NCBI GenBank assembly: GCA_003427395.1
Contig: BFEA01000110.1
Span: forward strand, 240,017 to 268,127
Source: Chara braunii
Lineage: Eukaryota; Streptophyta; Charophyceae; Charales; Characeae
Reading direction: 5' to 3'
Length of the DNA: 28,111 nt
Of this stretch, positions 19,066-28,111 are shown in pieces (position 1 is the stretch's first letter; each line of letters begins with the position of its first letter). A program made the translations under genes and the position numbers. The notes below the pieces were generated by a model. It was not told where the DNA came from. It worked only from the letters and a program-made list of their open reading frames with translations, and ran no database searches.

Positions 19066-19442
19066 GGGCTTGGTTGCACTACTCTCCATACGCCAAGTTT
19101 GGCGAGTAGGCGTTTGGTTGCACTGACTCGCCAAACTTGGCGAATGAAAAACATGTCACACTGTTCGCCACACCGGAGACAAGTTGTGGCTAGTGTTTTC
19201 GGTTTCCCTACCTGTGCGTGGCGGTTTGTGGAGGGTGCTTGCTCCTCGGACCTCTCCACAACACAACTTTCTGGAAAGTGCACGACTTCACGAGTCGAGA
19301 TCAGACAGACAAATTTTTTTAACTTTTCTGTAGAAGAAATATTGAGGCGAGTAAGTGCAATCGGGCCTCCAGTTCGACACTATTCTCATTATTTTCACTT
19401 TCCACCGAATTGTGGCGGATGACGAGTAGTGCAACTAGGCTC
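19066..19442. mobile_element. 377-bp Tourist-like MITE with TTA target duplication
   Basis: The left end GGGCTTGGTTGCACTACTCT (19066) mirrors the right end, whose reverse complement begins GAGCCTAGTTGCACTACTCG (19442 reading back). TTA flanks both sides (19063-19065 and 19443-19445). Inside, CGCCAAGTTTGGCGAGT at 19091-19107 is repeated as its exact reverse complement at 19126-19142, and each arm is itself nearly palindromic. Such subterminal palindromes could be transposase-binding sites. The 107-codon frame across it has no transposase motif. The ends are close variants of those of the surrounding large element. Confidence 0.65.
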
Positions 19443-19586
19443 TTAGAGGATCGCCGCACAACCTTTCAAAACGAGGCATTTTCCGAAATTTGTCAGACGA
19501 AATTAAAAAAAGGAGTACTTTCGAAAGAACCCCCCCCTTCACCATACAGACTTTCGAAACAGTAAGGGCTTTCTATGTGCACATTA

Positions 19587-19712
19587 GGGCCTCGCTCCAC
19601 TACTCTCACCATGTGCGCGGAAGGATGGTGTGAATCTTCCCCTTGAACATGTATAGATACACCACCATGATTTTTGTCTTTTCTGCATGTCGAGAGTAGT
19701 GGAGCCAGGCCC
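19587..19712. mobile_element. 126-bp MITE-like element containing the hairpin-family motif
   Basis: The 21-base ends GGGCCTCGCTCCACTACTCT... and the reverse complement of 19692-19712 differ at one position. TTA precedes the left end (19584-19586). The right side reads TGGTAA, so the duplication is not exact. The interior includes CTTGAACATGTATAGATACA and ACCACCATGATTTTTGTCTT, the motif found in the hairpins at 3489 and 9131. This is the most complete unit linking the hairpin family to Harbinger-like ends. Confidence 0.6.
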
Positions 19713-19724
19713 TGGTAATCACCT

Positions 19725-19844
19725 AGGCTGTTATTCCGGGCGCCCGGGCACCCAACTTGTGCCCGGATACACGCCCCGGTGCCCGGTCGGGGATGGCCCC
19801 TGTGCAGGGTTCCGGGCAGCCTAACGAAAAAAAAAAAAAAAAAA
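19725..19844 (+). mobile_element. GC-rich SINE-like retroposon with A tail
   Basis: A GC-rich body starts near ACCTAGG (19721-19727), contains the palindrome CCGGGCGCCCGG (19737-19748) and the hairpin CGGGCAC/GTGCCCG (19746-19766), and ends in AGCCTAACG followed by about 18 A (19827-19844). Further A-rich sequence follows to 19871. Neither Pol III box was identified, so the SINE label rests on length, GC-rich body and poly(A). Confidence 0.4.
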
Positions 19845-20100
19845 GCGAAAAAAATTCCAGAAAAAAAAAAATGTTGTGTAGAATCGCAATACAAACAACC
19901 TTTGGTTGAGGGACACATCAAAATTCCTCACCGAATCAGAGATAAAAAAGAAAATAACAAAATCACACTAAGGCACCCCCCTTTAACCCCCTTAACCCCC
20001 TTGAAACAAATGTATACCCCCATTCCCTCTCCTTGACAGCCACCTCTCAAAAAATGAAAAGCCCCCGGATTTGGGCTCCTCTGGGAGAGAACAGAAATAC

Positions 20101-20185
20101 TTTTTTTTTTTTTTTTTGGCACGCCCAGGTGCCTGGACGGGCAGGCCCGGCCGAGCATGAAAGTCTTCCTAGGTAATTGCCCCAT
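20101..20185 (-). mobile_element. Second GC-rich retroposon, opposite orientation
   Basis: On the minus strand, GGGGCAATTACCTAGG leads into a GC-rich body (CGGCCGGGCCTGCCCGTCC) and ends GGGCGTGCC followed by about 19 A (T run 20101-20119 on plus). The start resembles that of the plus-strand element at 19720 (AATCACCTAGG), so the two may be related copies in head-to-head A-tail orientation with 256 bases between their tails. Confidence 0.4.
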
Positions 20186-20348
20186 TTTTTATTATTTTTT
20201 ATTTTTTTCTTCACTAATTCGCTGTCCCGAGAGGCCCTTTCCACAAGACCACACGCGGTCCTTCGACGAAACACTTGTGACAGGCGGGAAGATCTTGCCC
20301 TTTCGAAACTACCTTCGAGGCCCGCATCTCTGACACTTTTCGAAAGTT
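20186..20348 (-). other. Segment ending in an A-rich tail, possible third retroposon
   Basis: On the minus strand this starts after the LINE poly(A), runs through TTTCGAAAAGTGTCAGAGAT and ends in an A-rich tail complementary to 20188-20211. It directly abuts the retroposon at 20101-20185. It may be a separate retroposon or host flank of the LINE insertion. Confidence 0.3.
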
Positions 20349-20565
20349 TTTTTTTTTTTTTTTTTTGGGGGGCAAACAACCTGAGAAGGTTGGTAGGGGT
20401 GCTGATAAGAGCAAACACCCCTAGCACTCTCTGGGAGGCTCCATCTATTGGTGGGGAGCAGCACCTGCTGGAAACCGGGTCCAACGTCCCATTGACAACC
20501 TTGCTGAGAATCAAGCTCAGCGTCCTTTAACTTAAGAGGATACCAGTAGAGAAAGTCTATACATC

Positions 20566-21120
20566 CCAAACATTTGCCTGACTGCCAGTATGAAGGAGTT
20601 TTGGGAGGAAAAGGGGTCTCTTCGCTCTGCTGCATGGCGCCCGACTGTCCTTGTCTTCCGGACCTCCTGCCTCCCTTTGAATGCAGCCGTTGCTTATGAA
20701 GTGATTTACCAGTCCTCCCGAGGGGCACCAAGACTTGCTGTGTGGAATTGCACTGTCACCCAATAGCCTTGGCGTCACACTATAACCTCCACCAGGGCTA
20801 GGGGGTGGGATGGGAATGAGTCTGGGAGGTCGGGGTCTCTCATTAAGAGGGATGGGTCACCTGATCCCTATAGTTTGTATAATCAAAACATTTGCCCGCC
20901 TGTCATCCTCGTCTTCCGGACCTCCTGCCTCCCTTTGAATGCAACCGTTGCTTATGAAGTGATTTACCAGTCCTCCCGGGGGACACCGGGCCTTGCTGCG
21001 TAGAATTGTACTGTCACCCAATAGCCGTGACATCACACTATAACCTCCACCAGGGCCAGGGGGTGGGGTGGGAATGGGTATGGGAAGTCGGATGGGTCTC
21101 TCATTAGGAAAGATGGGTCA
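20566..21120 (-). repeat. Tandem duplication in the LINE 3' region
   Basis: The segment starting AAACATTTGCC at 20568 recurs from 20887. The block GTCTTCCGGACCTCCTGCCT at 20653 recurs at 20911 and continues for about 200 bases with roughly 90% identity, through TGCTTATGAAGTGATTTACC and CACTATAACCTCCACCAGGG. The copy nearer ORF2 lacks about 59 bases. Repeats of this type in LINE 3' UTRs are known in several clades. Confidence 0.85.
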
Positions 21121-21202
21121 ATGTTAGTCCAGTCATTAAAAACTAATTTGTCATCTCTCACAAGTCCCAGCCCCACTAACGCCGCTTGCTCCCCTGTCCA
21201 TT

Positions 21203-24200
21203 CTACCCGACCAAACCACCCCCCCGTTGCCCTCCCAGCCAATCTTTGCAAAATACCTCAATCGCCTTCTTGATATCCTGCGCAGTGTGATAGATCTCCA
21301 ATTGAGATTTGAGGGTGTTCCATCTCCCTGTCAGATCCAGTTGTATGCGTTCCTTTATTTGCCCAGTCAGTTCATGTCCATTTATTTTGACTTCTTCTAG
21401 GGCCAGGAGACATCGCTGCCACCAAAGTGTCCACAACACCGACCGTCTACCCAGGTTAAATAGGTTACTTGTAAACAAGGATGCATTCTTTATTGTTGGA
21501 CAATGTTCTACCATGATGGCCTGCCATGACCAAGGCCAGGGAACGTCCGACACTGCTTTCCGCCAGACACGATCCCACCAGCGCCATGTCAGTATCGCCA
21601 CTGGGCATTGCATGAATATATGTTTAATAGTCTCATTTCGCTTTCATGCCGGTAACATGGACAGGCATCTGTTGCGCCATGGGATTTCTTTCCCTTTTTG
21701 CTCCAGATAGGTGTGGTCGATCAACCAAGCGTTGGTTGGAATGCAGCGGTGGGCAATCTGGCATTGCAAAGATGTAATTTTTACCGGCCTGATTTTGTTG
21801 TTTTTAAACCACTTGATGGGTGTGAGAAGCGATCGATCCACATTCAGGTGTCGGGCCCATCTATCATTAATTTGGTCCCGGAGCCCCCTCTTCGGCCGAA
21901 GCATTTTGTAAGTGGATCTGACGGAGAGGGCGTGCAGGCTGATTTTTTCGTTTGACTTTGTTGTAGCTCTGCAGGCTGGCTGCCACTGCCACTCTTGTGG
22001 ATCCATTGGCAGCTTGTGTATGGGTGTTTGTGGTTGGAAGACAATGGGGCCGTCTCCCTCGTCCAACATCCTCACTCAGAACACCTCTATTTTGTCCCTC
22101 TATTCTAAATGATTTCACGAACCTTGGAGTTCCCCCCTCGCCGGAATAGCGTAATATTCCATTAATACCTCGGAGGTCCGCACCAGATGGACCTTTCCCA
22201 TCCGGTCCTCCTCCCGTACCAGAGCGACCCAGTCCCCCTCCTCCAAGGTAGGGCCCCTCCTGAGGAGCCTGTACCAGGCCACGGGGATTGTTTCGAGTAT
22301 CATTTCCCTGTGTTCCTCCACACCGTGGCAGTATCAGAGGGAGTCCCGAAGTTGGGGTACTGTCTTCCAATCGTTTCTTTCCTGGTCCCACAAGTGCCCG
22401 ACCCTCAGCACCCCATTTTTGACCCAACCTTTCCAAGAGGCTGCCGAACTGTGTAAGATCTGTCCATGGTGGGGGGCGATCCACCGATTACCAAACAACG
22501 GTTGCCGGTATACTTCCTCCCAACGCTCCGGTGGCCGCTTCTCTAGGGGGTGTATCCTGCGCCAGCTCTTCAGCAGGGTCGGCCAGAACATGTCCACCTC
22601 CTGACCATAAATTTTGCGGGGGATTGACCAGTAACGGTCCTCTATCCAAGCAAGCGGATGGATCTCTGGTGGGGCAGGCGGGGTTAGACGGGTAATATGT
22701 TCCAGGGCCAGGGCCCGCTAGGGGATTTCCGGGGAGATGATCAACATTTTCACCCACTTAACTCGAAGGGCCTGTACCTATATTGTCGGATCTATTATGC
22801 CCAACCCCCTTACACTCTTTGGTTGTGTAATTGATTCCCATGCCACCCGACGGATGACATTCGTCCTCTCATCATCACCCCTCCATAGGAAGGCTGCCAC
22901 CTTCGCCCTCACGTTCTAAAGGGCTGCTTTACTTCATGGCCAAACCACTGATTTGTACCACAACTTGGCGAACACCACGTTATTTATAACCAGAGCTCTG
23001 CCAAAAACCGATGTGTGCTTATTCCGCCAATTAGCCAGCTTGGTCAATGCCGGTGTGCAAATCCGATCATCATTGGACGGGGGGCATCCTTGTGCAGTCA
23101 TGGACACCCCCAGTATGTGTGCCGGGGTATTTAATGGCAGCCACTGCACGCTAGGGGAGTCAGGCGGTCTGCTTCCTTGGTGGTGAATCCACCATCCTTG
23201 GGTCTTACTTCCCCAGTTAACCACCATGTCTGATACCTGGGCGAACTTGTCCATCAGGCGTCGAATCTCTTCCATATTCTCATGTGTTGCCTCCACCGTG
23301 ATGGTGAGATCATCCGCAACAGTGAGCACACCGGAACGGCATCCTCGGGGATTCGAGCAATTTTAATTCTTGTAATATCCTTGTTTCTCCGCAGATTGGC
23401 TGATAGAGCTTCCATAATTATTAGGAAGAGAAAAGGCGCCAGGGGGTCTCCCTGGCACACTGATCTTTCCAACCTGATCGGCGGGGCCAAGGTTCCATTT
23501 ATTTGTATTCTTGTGGTGACATTCCGATGCAGGATCCTTACCCACCTACGAAAAGTTGGCCCAAAATTCATCTTTTCCAAGCTTTTGTCTAAAAAATACC
23601 AATCAACGTGGTCGTATGCTTTTTCGAAATCGACAAATATAATGACCGCATTCTGTCTGGATTGTTTTGTCAATTGCACTATTTCATGTACCAGATGTTC
23701 TTTTGTATCTGTCTATGTTGCATAAACCCAGACTGCGAGGGGTGAATCACCCTCTCCAAGACTGGAATCGTCCTATTAGTCGAGGCTTTGGCAAACATAT
23801 TGTAGACAACTGGGGTGATGAGCCTGTAATTCCGTATATTAAAATTGTCCCCCTTTTTGTAGAGGAGGGGCAATACTCCACCTACCAATTCGCCCATTTC
23901 ACCCATGTGCCACACTTTGTTGTAGTAATCCATGAGATCCGTGCTCATACAGTCCCACATCAATTCTCAGAATTCTTTAGGGAGACCGTCCAACCCCGGG
24001 GTCTTTCCTCTTCCATCTGTAACAGGGCCGTCCATATCTCCTCCTTTGTCAGGGGGGTCTCCAGTGCTTCCCGCTGCACGGGGGAGAGGGATTTATCAAT
24101 GGGTTAAAGGAACTCCTCCTCCTGTTTACACCGGGAGTCTTTGTCCATGTGGGGTATGTGTGATGCAAAAAGGTCCTTAAAGAAATCCTGCGCGATCTTC

Positions 24201-25507
24201 ACACAGCCCGCTGTGGTGAGGACAGGGTCGGTCCCAGTTCCCCCGGGGCCATACAAAGCCTCCACCACAGTGTGCTTGGCTCTGACATGGGCGCGTCCAA
24301 AAAACGTTGAGTCCATTGATAATTTAGAGGTGTATTTGGAGAGTCTCCCACGTATTCTTGTTCCTTGCCAACGGTATTGTGTCTGCTGAAGCAACTGTGC
24401 TTTCACTGCTTGAATTTCTTGCACATATCGGTTGGGATCTTGTGGCATTGCATGTTGTTCTAAATCTTGAAGACGACACAGAAGGTCAATTTCTTGCTGG
24501 TAACGCCGCTGGGTGATCTGTTTGGAGAATTCTTTGAATTTTGTGGACAAAAAGAAAAGTCCATTATTGAACCAGATGAGGTGAGACTCCACTTGAGGGC
24601 GATGCTCTTTCCAGTACTCCCAGGTTTGAGTCAAATACTGTTTGAAGGCTGAAAGACGCAGCAGGGAAGTGTTTAGTTTCTAGAAGCCAGGACCTTGGTC
24701 TGGCCTTTTCCGGAAGGTGAGGGCGATTGCGCACGTTTTGTGGTCTAATCCTGGGTAGAGGCTCGACAGGAGAATCGTTGTCATGGCCAGGCTGCCCGCT
24801 GAATCTTCTGAAATAAGGATCAAATATATCCTTGACTTGGCTCGCCTGGTCGGGTCGCGGTTTCTAACGCGCATAAATGTTCGCTCTGTGGGGAACGTGC
24901 GGCGGAAGGTGTCAAAGAGGGATAGGGAGTTGCATAGGCGGGCCAGCATGCACTCGTCTTCCCCCACCAGATATACGGTAGAGGGGGGCACTCGCCAACG
25001 ATCTAAATTTCGGTCAGGTGCTGCGTTGAAGTCCCCATCTAATATAATCGGGACACCCTGGGGAATTTTCGTCTGAATTTTTTGAAAAAAACGCTCTCGT
25101 TCCACCACCGTGTTCGGAGCGTAAATACAAAATATACAAACAACCTCCAGCTCCAGGGCCCCCAACACATAAACCCACCGTCCCTCCTCCCTGTCCTGTT
25201 CCCAGTGCAGCATGTCCAAACGAGAGTCCGGGGGGATCCATATCGCAGTCCCTGCCGTCGCTGGCCCTGGCGCATGTGCTCTGTAGGCTTGGTATGGCCA
25301 GACGGCCTTGTGTGCCCTATGGTGCTCAGGGGAATTTGTCAGATGTGTTTCTTGAACGCAGACTATGTCTGGCCAACTTCTTCCCCCCACTCCGCGGAGA
25401 AGGTCTCTGATAGCTTGGGACTTGTCTGAGATCGAGATCTGTGTTTCGCAGTGTCTCTCGCCAGACTCTGTTGCGGCCGTAAATTGCGTCGATCCCTTCC
25501 ATTATTA
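21203..25507 (-). pseudogene. LINE ORF2: endonuclease, reverse transcriptase, Cys/His tail (broken)
   Basis: The open frame begins after tandem TAA codons near 25502-25507. The endonuclease (about 25430-24690) has PDIVCVQETHL, IYAPN and GDFNAAPDRN. However, the expected SRID is SRIY (Tyr codon at 24824-24826) and the expected SDH is LDH. A TAG at 24680-24682 ends this frame and coding resumes at once. Next come a TAA at 24104-24106, a shift before KTPGLDGLPKEF, and YKKGDNFNIRNYRLITP. RT motif A follows at about 23600-23640, motif B at about 23430-23465 and VADDLTI at about 23300-23320 in another frame. The tail (22600-21203) includes GWVKNGVLRVG and ETIKHIFMQCP, the last with an upstream Cys cluster disrupted by a frameshift. 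It would copy LINE RNA at the nicked target; this copy cannot encode a working protein. Confidence 0.75.
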
Positions 25508-25581
25508 CCACACATCCTATTCTCCCCCCTACTTAGTCCGAAAGTTGGTGCCATGTGTACTGGTCTCAAGCTACTCCTTTG

Positions 25582-27392
25582 TTAATAATGTTTTTTTCGA
25601 ATGATCGAGCACAGGGCGGTGGAAATATCGGTGGCAGACCAGATGTGGCTGGGTTTGATCTTTGAACTTTGCAATTCCAACAGGGCGTTATGGGTGACCC
25701 AGGTTAGGTCTGCCTCTTTCTTTTCATCAAAGAGGATGTAAAGGTCATTGTCTGGAATTCTACACGAACCTGAGCCCACCCGTATCATGGCCTTTGCCCC
25801 TGCCTCGTAATGGCCTGCGATAAACTCCTTTGTATCCTTGAGTCTGAAGCTGCGCTCCCCTTCTGCATCCTGCTACAGCTTCCATCCATGTAGTGTGACT
25901 GTCCCCCTGGTGGTGGTGTCGTCGATGTCCTCCGCCTGAGAAAGCCCCACTTCCCACCGGCCGTTTTTCTTCCTAATAGGGAAAGCCAGGACCTTTCCTC
26001 CCTCAGGGAGCGTCCCCTGGTGAAGCCCCTTCTCAATCAGATGGCGCAATCGAGGTCGACAGGGTAGCTCCGGGTCTTCACCCTTCGGGCCCCCTTCCTG
26101 CATCTGCAAATCGATGGGCGGGTGGCCCGAGTCGGCCGGCAGGGGGGGCTCAGGCGGTTTTGCAGGCGGGGGTTCCTGTGACGAGGGGGCCGGGGGATGG
26201 TGGGGGATCTCGGTTTCCGATGTGGCAGGGGAGGGACAGTAGAAATGGTTGAGAATGATGTGCCAGACCCGGCGCCAGGTCTCTTGCCAGTCGATTGTCT
26301 GGGGCGGTCCATGTTCCAGGATTTGCCTGATGGTCAGGCTGTTGTCCAGTAATCCAAACAGATCAATGTAAGCCTGATCCCAGAAGTCGGTGCTCATATG
26401 TGGCTGCTGTGCATACCGAGCCTTGAGCTGCTCATAGAGCAATTCTGTGAGGGCCTTCATCCTGTCCCCTGTCTCCCCTTGCGATTCCGGTTCAAGGTCT
26501 GTCATGATTTCATCCGGCGGTGACGCTGCCGGGGGGGGATCAGGTGCTTCCACTTCCATTNCCCCTGTCTCCCCTTGCGATTCCGGTTCAAGGTCTGTCA
26601 TGATTTCATCCGGCGGTGACGCTGCCGGGGGGGGATCAGGTGCTTCCACTTCCATTGGTTGTGGGCCGAAGGCTTGTTGGAACAAGTCCAAAGCTCCAGA
26701 GCCAAAAGTGTGTTGTCTGGTGGGCACCTCTTCTAGGTTCAGTCCTACCTGCCCCGTGCTCTGTCCCTCCCTTGACTTTGCCAGTTCCTTTTGTGCAGAT
26801 AGACAGCGAGGTTCTGTGACCGTGGCCTGCTCATTTCTGCCCTCCTCCTGCTCCGTGTTAGGCAAAACCTTACGCGGGCCCGCCATCCCTCCCCCAGTTT
26901 CCCCCTGTTGGGTTGATCCGTCTTGTTCTGTTGTGTCTGTTGTGTCCATCCTTTCTCCTAAGATTGCGAATTTATTGCTGCCCCCCCCCCCCACGCTGTC
27001 CTTTCCTTGTCAACATCCAAACCAGTATCGGTATTGCTTTTAATCTCCTTCCTTTTGTATACTGGTTTCATTTTCTCCACGGGCTTCTTCTTCGGGGGGA
27101 CCGTTTGCCATAGCTCATTCGCTTCCGTTCCTTTTAAGAATGCCTGTGGTTGTGGCTCCTGCAGTTGCTGCGGGCTGTGGCTTGTCCCTTGTTCCTGTGC
27201 CCCCACGTGTTCTTCCACCGAGTGTGGGGGAAAGGGCTCATTTCGAAAGCCTGTGTGGCGAAGATGCGGCATCCATTTTGCATGTTTTTGAAAGGCTGCG
27301 TGTCCACTACCCGTGTGTGAAATGGCTTGGACAGTTGTCAGAAACAGTGTGGAAAATCTACTGTCCATTTTTGTATAGCTCCCAGCCTGCAC
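25582..27392 (-). pseudogene. LINE ORF1 (broken)
   Basis: Three pieces join in order. Piece 1 (27392-26958) ends with WQTVPPKKKPVEKMKPVYKR and a Lys/Asp-rich stretch. Piece 2 (26994-25873) opens with SNKFAILGERMDT, an N-[KR]-F-x-x-L motif often seen in plant LINE ORF1, followed by Pro/Glu-rich linker, a helical region near FWDQAYIDLFGLLDNSLTIR, and WEVGLSQAEDIDDTT. Piece 3 (to 25582) follows a single in-frame TAG (25873-25875) and ends IIRKKHY-stop. Pieces 1 and 2 are offset at a 12-C run (26981-26992), a likely indel or sequencing slip. No CCHC zinc knuckle or RRM was recognised. The role would be RNA binding for retrotransposition. The 95-bp duplication at 26466-26656 inflates piece 2 by 32 codons. 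Confidence 0.65.
26466..26656. repeat. Exact 95-bp duplication separated by a single N
   Basis: Bases 26466-26560 and 26562-26656 are identical and are separated only by N at 26561. The total of 96 bases keeps the ORF1 frame open. Exact identity with a one-base gap is the usual mark of unmerged overlapping contig ends, so this is probably an assembly artefact rather than biology. Confidence 0.9.
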
Positions 27393-27547
27393 AAGTCGTT
27401 TCGTGGACGGTCCTTGTAGGAACCCACGGACCCTCCGCCTTTTTCAACAGCAAGCCTGGAGTCTAGGCCGACAAAATGCTATAGCGGCTGTGTCTTGTAG
27501 TGCTGCGACGGTGGCTCGTAGCGAACTCAGGTACAAAATTTTGTATC

Positions 27548-27571
27548 GTGGACAGTAGTGGAGCGAGGCCC
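27548..27571 (-). repeat. Right terminal inverted repeat of the 8.56-kb element
   Basis: The sequence ends AGTAGTGGAGCGAGGCCC just before TTA (27572-27574). Its reverse complement differs from the left end at 19014-19037 at one position (C for T). The 14-base palindrome TACAAAATTTTGTA lies immediately inside (27532-27545). Confidence 0.7.
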
Positions 27572-27574
27572 TTA

Positions 27575-28111
27575 ATTATGATAACAACAGGAGGCCACGG
27601 GAGTCCCTCCACAACTCAACCCCGTACTGGGGCCGTTACCCAGTTTGGACTGCTGCTGGAAACCAGGTCCTATGATTGAGAGCCCAGGGGAAAACTGGAC
27701 TAACAAATTCTTCAACCAGATGAGGTAAATGATCATGAAAATGCCATAAGAGAAATGGGCCTCAGATGTCCACCACTGCAGACCAAAGCCAAGGCCACAG
27801 TCGGAGCTTCTCGTTGGTGTCCACTGAAGCTAGCTTGCCCTTGAGAGCCCAGGTGTCCTTGAACCACATAAGAAAAAGGGGCCTCTGCTCCCATTCCTTT
27901 CGTTTGCGCTCTCCTGTTGCCTTGTGCTCCCATTCCCTTGCTGTGCGTCTCTTTGGCAGGTTTTTAATTTTCTTAATTAAAAAAAAAAAAAAAGAAAAAA
28001 AAAAGACCTCGCATCTTCTGCAGGTTTTCTCATGTTGCCTTTTGCTGTAAAACAAAGAATTTCTCCCGCAAGATTTCCTCCTGTTGTTATATAGTGAAGA
28101 TTCCCCCCCCC
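27575..28111. other. Right flank with an A-rich tract; no gene recognised
   Basis: TGCTCCCATTCC occurs at 27888 and 27927 and also at 18965 on the other side of the large element. A15-G-A10 lies at 27979-28004 and may be a retroposon tail on the plus strand. The window ends in a C run. The 94-97 codon frames on both strands have no recognised content. Confidence 0.35.

Larger units (their letters stand above)
20349..27400 (-). mobile_element. Near full-length degenerate LINE (APE-type non-LTR retrotransposon)
   Basis: Reading the minus strand there is an ORF1, an apurinic-like endonuclease with a GDFN motif, an RT with FVDFEKAYDHVDW, QGDPLAPFLF and ADD motifs, a Cys/His C-terminal tail, a 3' UTR with an internal duplication, and about 18 A at 20349-20366. 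This architecture is that of L1-like elements common in plants. Several stops and frameshifts interrupt both ORFs. The 5' end is uncertain; coding-like sequence starts near 27392, and the inverted repeat of the enclosing element begins 156 bases upstream. Clade assignment is by eye. Confidence 0.8.
19014..27571. mobile_element. 8.56-kb region bounded by terminal inverted repeats and TTA duplications, PIF/Harbinger-like
   Basis: The 24 bases at 19014-19037 begin GGGCCTCGCTTCACTACTGT. They match the reverse complement of 27548-27571 with one mismatch. TTA directly precedes the first (19011-19013) and follows the second (27572-27574). A three-base TTA/TAA duplication and GG-starting inverted repeats are the established signature of PIF/Harbinger elements and Tourist-like MITEs. 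No DDE transposase or Myb-like partner was recognised inside. The content is instead a LINE, small retroposons and smaller inverted-repeat elements. The unit is therefore either a non-autonomous element loaded with later insertions or two ends of separate elements that happen to pair. Confidence 0.5.

Noticed and set aside
20047-20514. 155-codon minus-strand frame with Lys runs
   Set aside because: It reads through LINE poly(A) and retroposon A tails.
1-28111. CRISPR array, bacterial operons or rRNA genes
   Set aside because: No regularly spaced identical repeats, no gene clusters with ribosome-binding sites, and no rRNA core sequences were seen.

Overview
The window looks like repeat-dense eukaryotic nuclear DNA. 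It has long microsatellites, poly(A) and poly(T) tracts, retroelement remnants, small elements with terminal inverted repeats, a few ambiguous bases and no operon-like gene packing. The inverted-repeat elements with TTA duplications and the endonuclease/RT/zinc-tail LINE resemble elements common in the plant lineage. A streptophyte (land plant or charophyte alga) is a reasonable guess, but the species cannot be fixed. No intact, confidently recognised host gene is present.

Region by region. Bases 1-3350: a possible 3' terminal exon (51-369), a pyrimidine-rich spacer, a promoter-like block with symmetric CCAAT boxes and a TATA box (1075-1294), a CT microsatellite and one unassigned open frame. 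Bases 3357-9434: the most interesting block. It is a decayed retroelement whose reverse transcriptase has the Penelope/telomerase-type motif order, flanked by about 0.53 kb direct repeats. The left repeat begins inside the last codons of the RT frame, which is the pseudo-LTR arrangement known for Penelope-like elements. Hairpin repeats and mirrored microsatellites lie on both sides. Bases 9435-18960: gene-poor DNA with foldback elements (about 10040-10510 and 14785-15075), degenerate tandem arrays (11128-11260, 15337-16075, 16310-16750), short palindromes and scattered unassigned frames.

Bases 19011-27574: two near-identical 24-bp terminal inverted repeats flanked by TTA enclose 8.56 kb, which suggests a PIF/Harbinger-like element. 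Inside are two smaller inverted-repeat elements of related sequence, two or three GC-rich retroposons with A tails, and a nearly full-length minus-strand LINE (about 27400 down to 20349). The LINE has ORF1, an APE-type endonuclease, RT, a Cys/His tail, a 3' UTR with a tandem duplication, and poly(A). Its frames are broken by several stops and frameshifts. A 95-bp exact duplication around a single N (26466-26656) looks like an assembly join.

Together the window is a nested graveyard of mobile DNA. The features most worth follow-up are the Penelope-like element with a coding-tail-bearing pseudo-LTR and the hairpin repeat family seen around it and again at 13.3, 18.4 and 19.6 kb.
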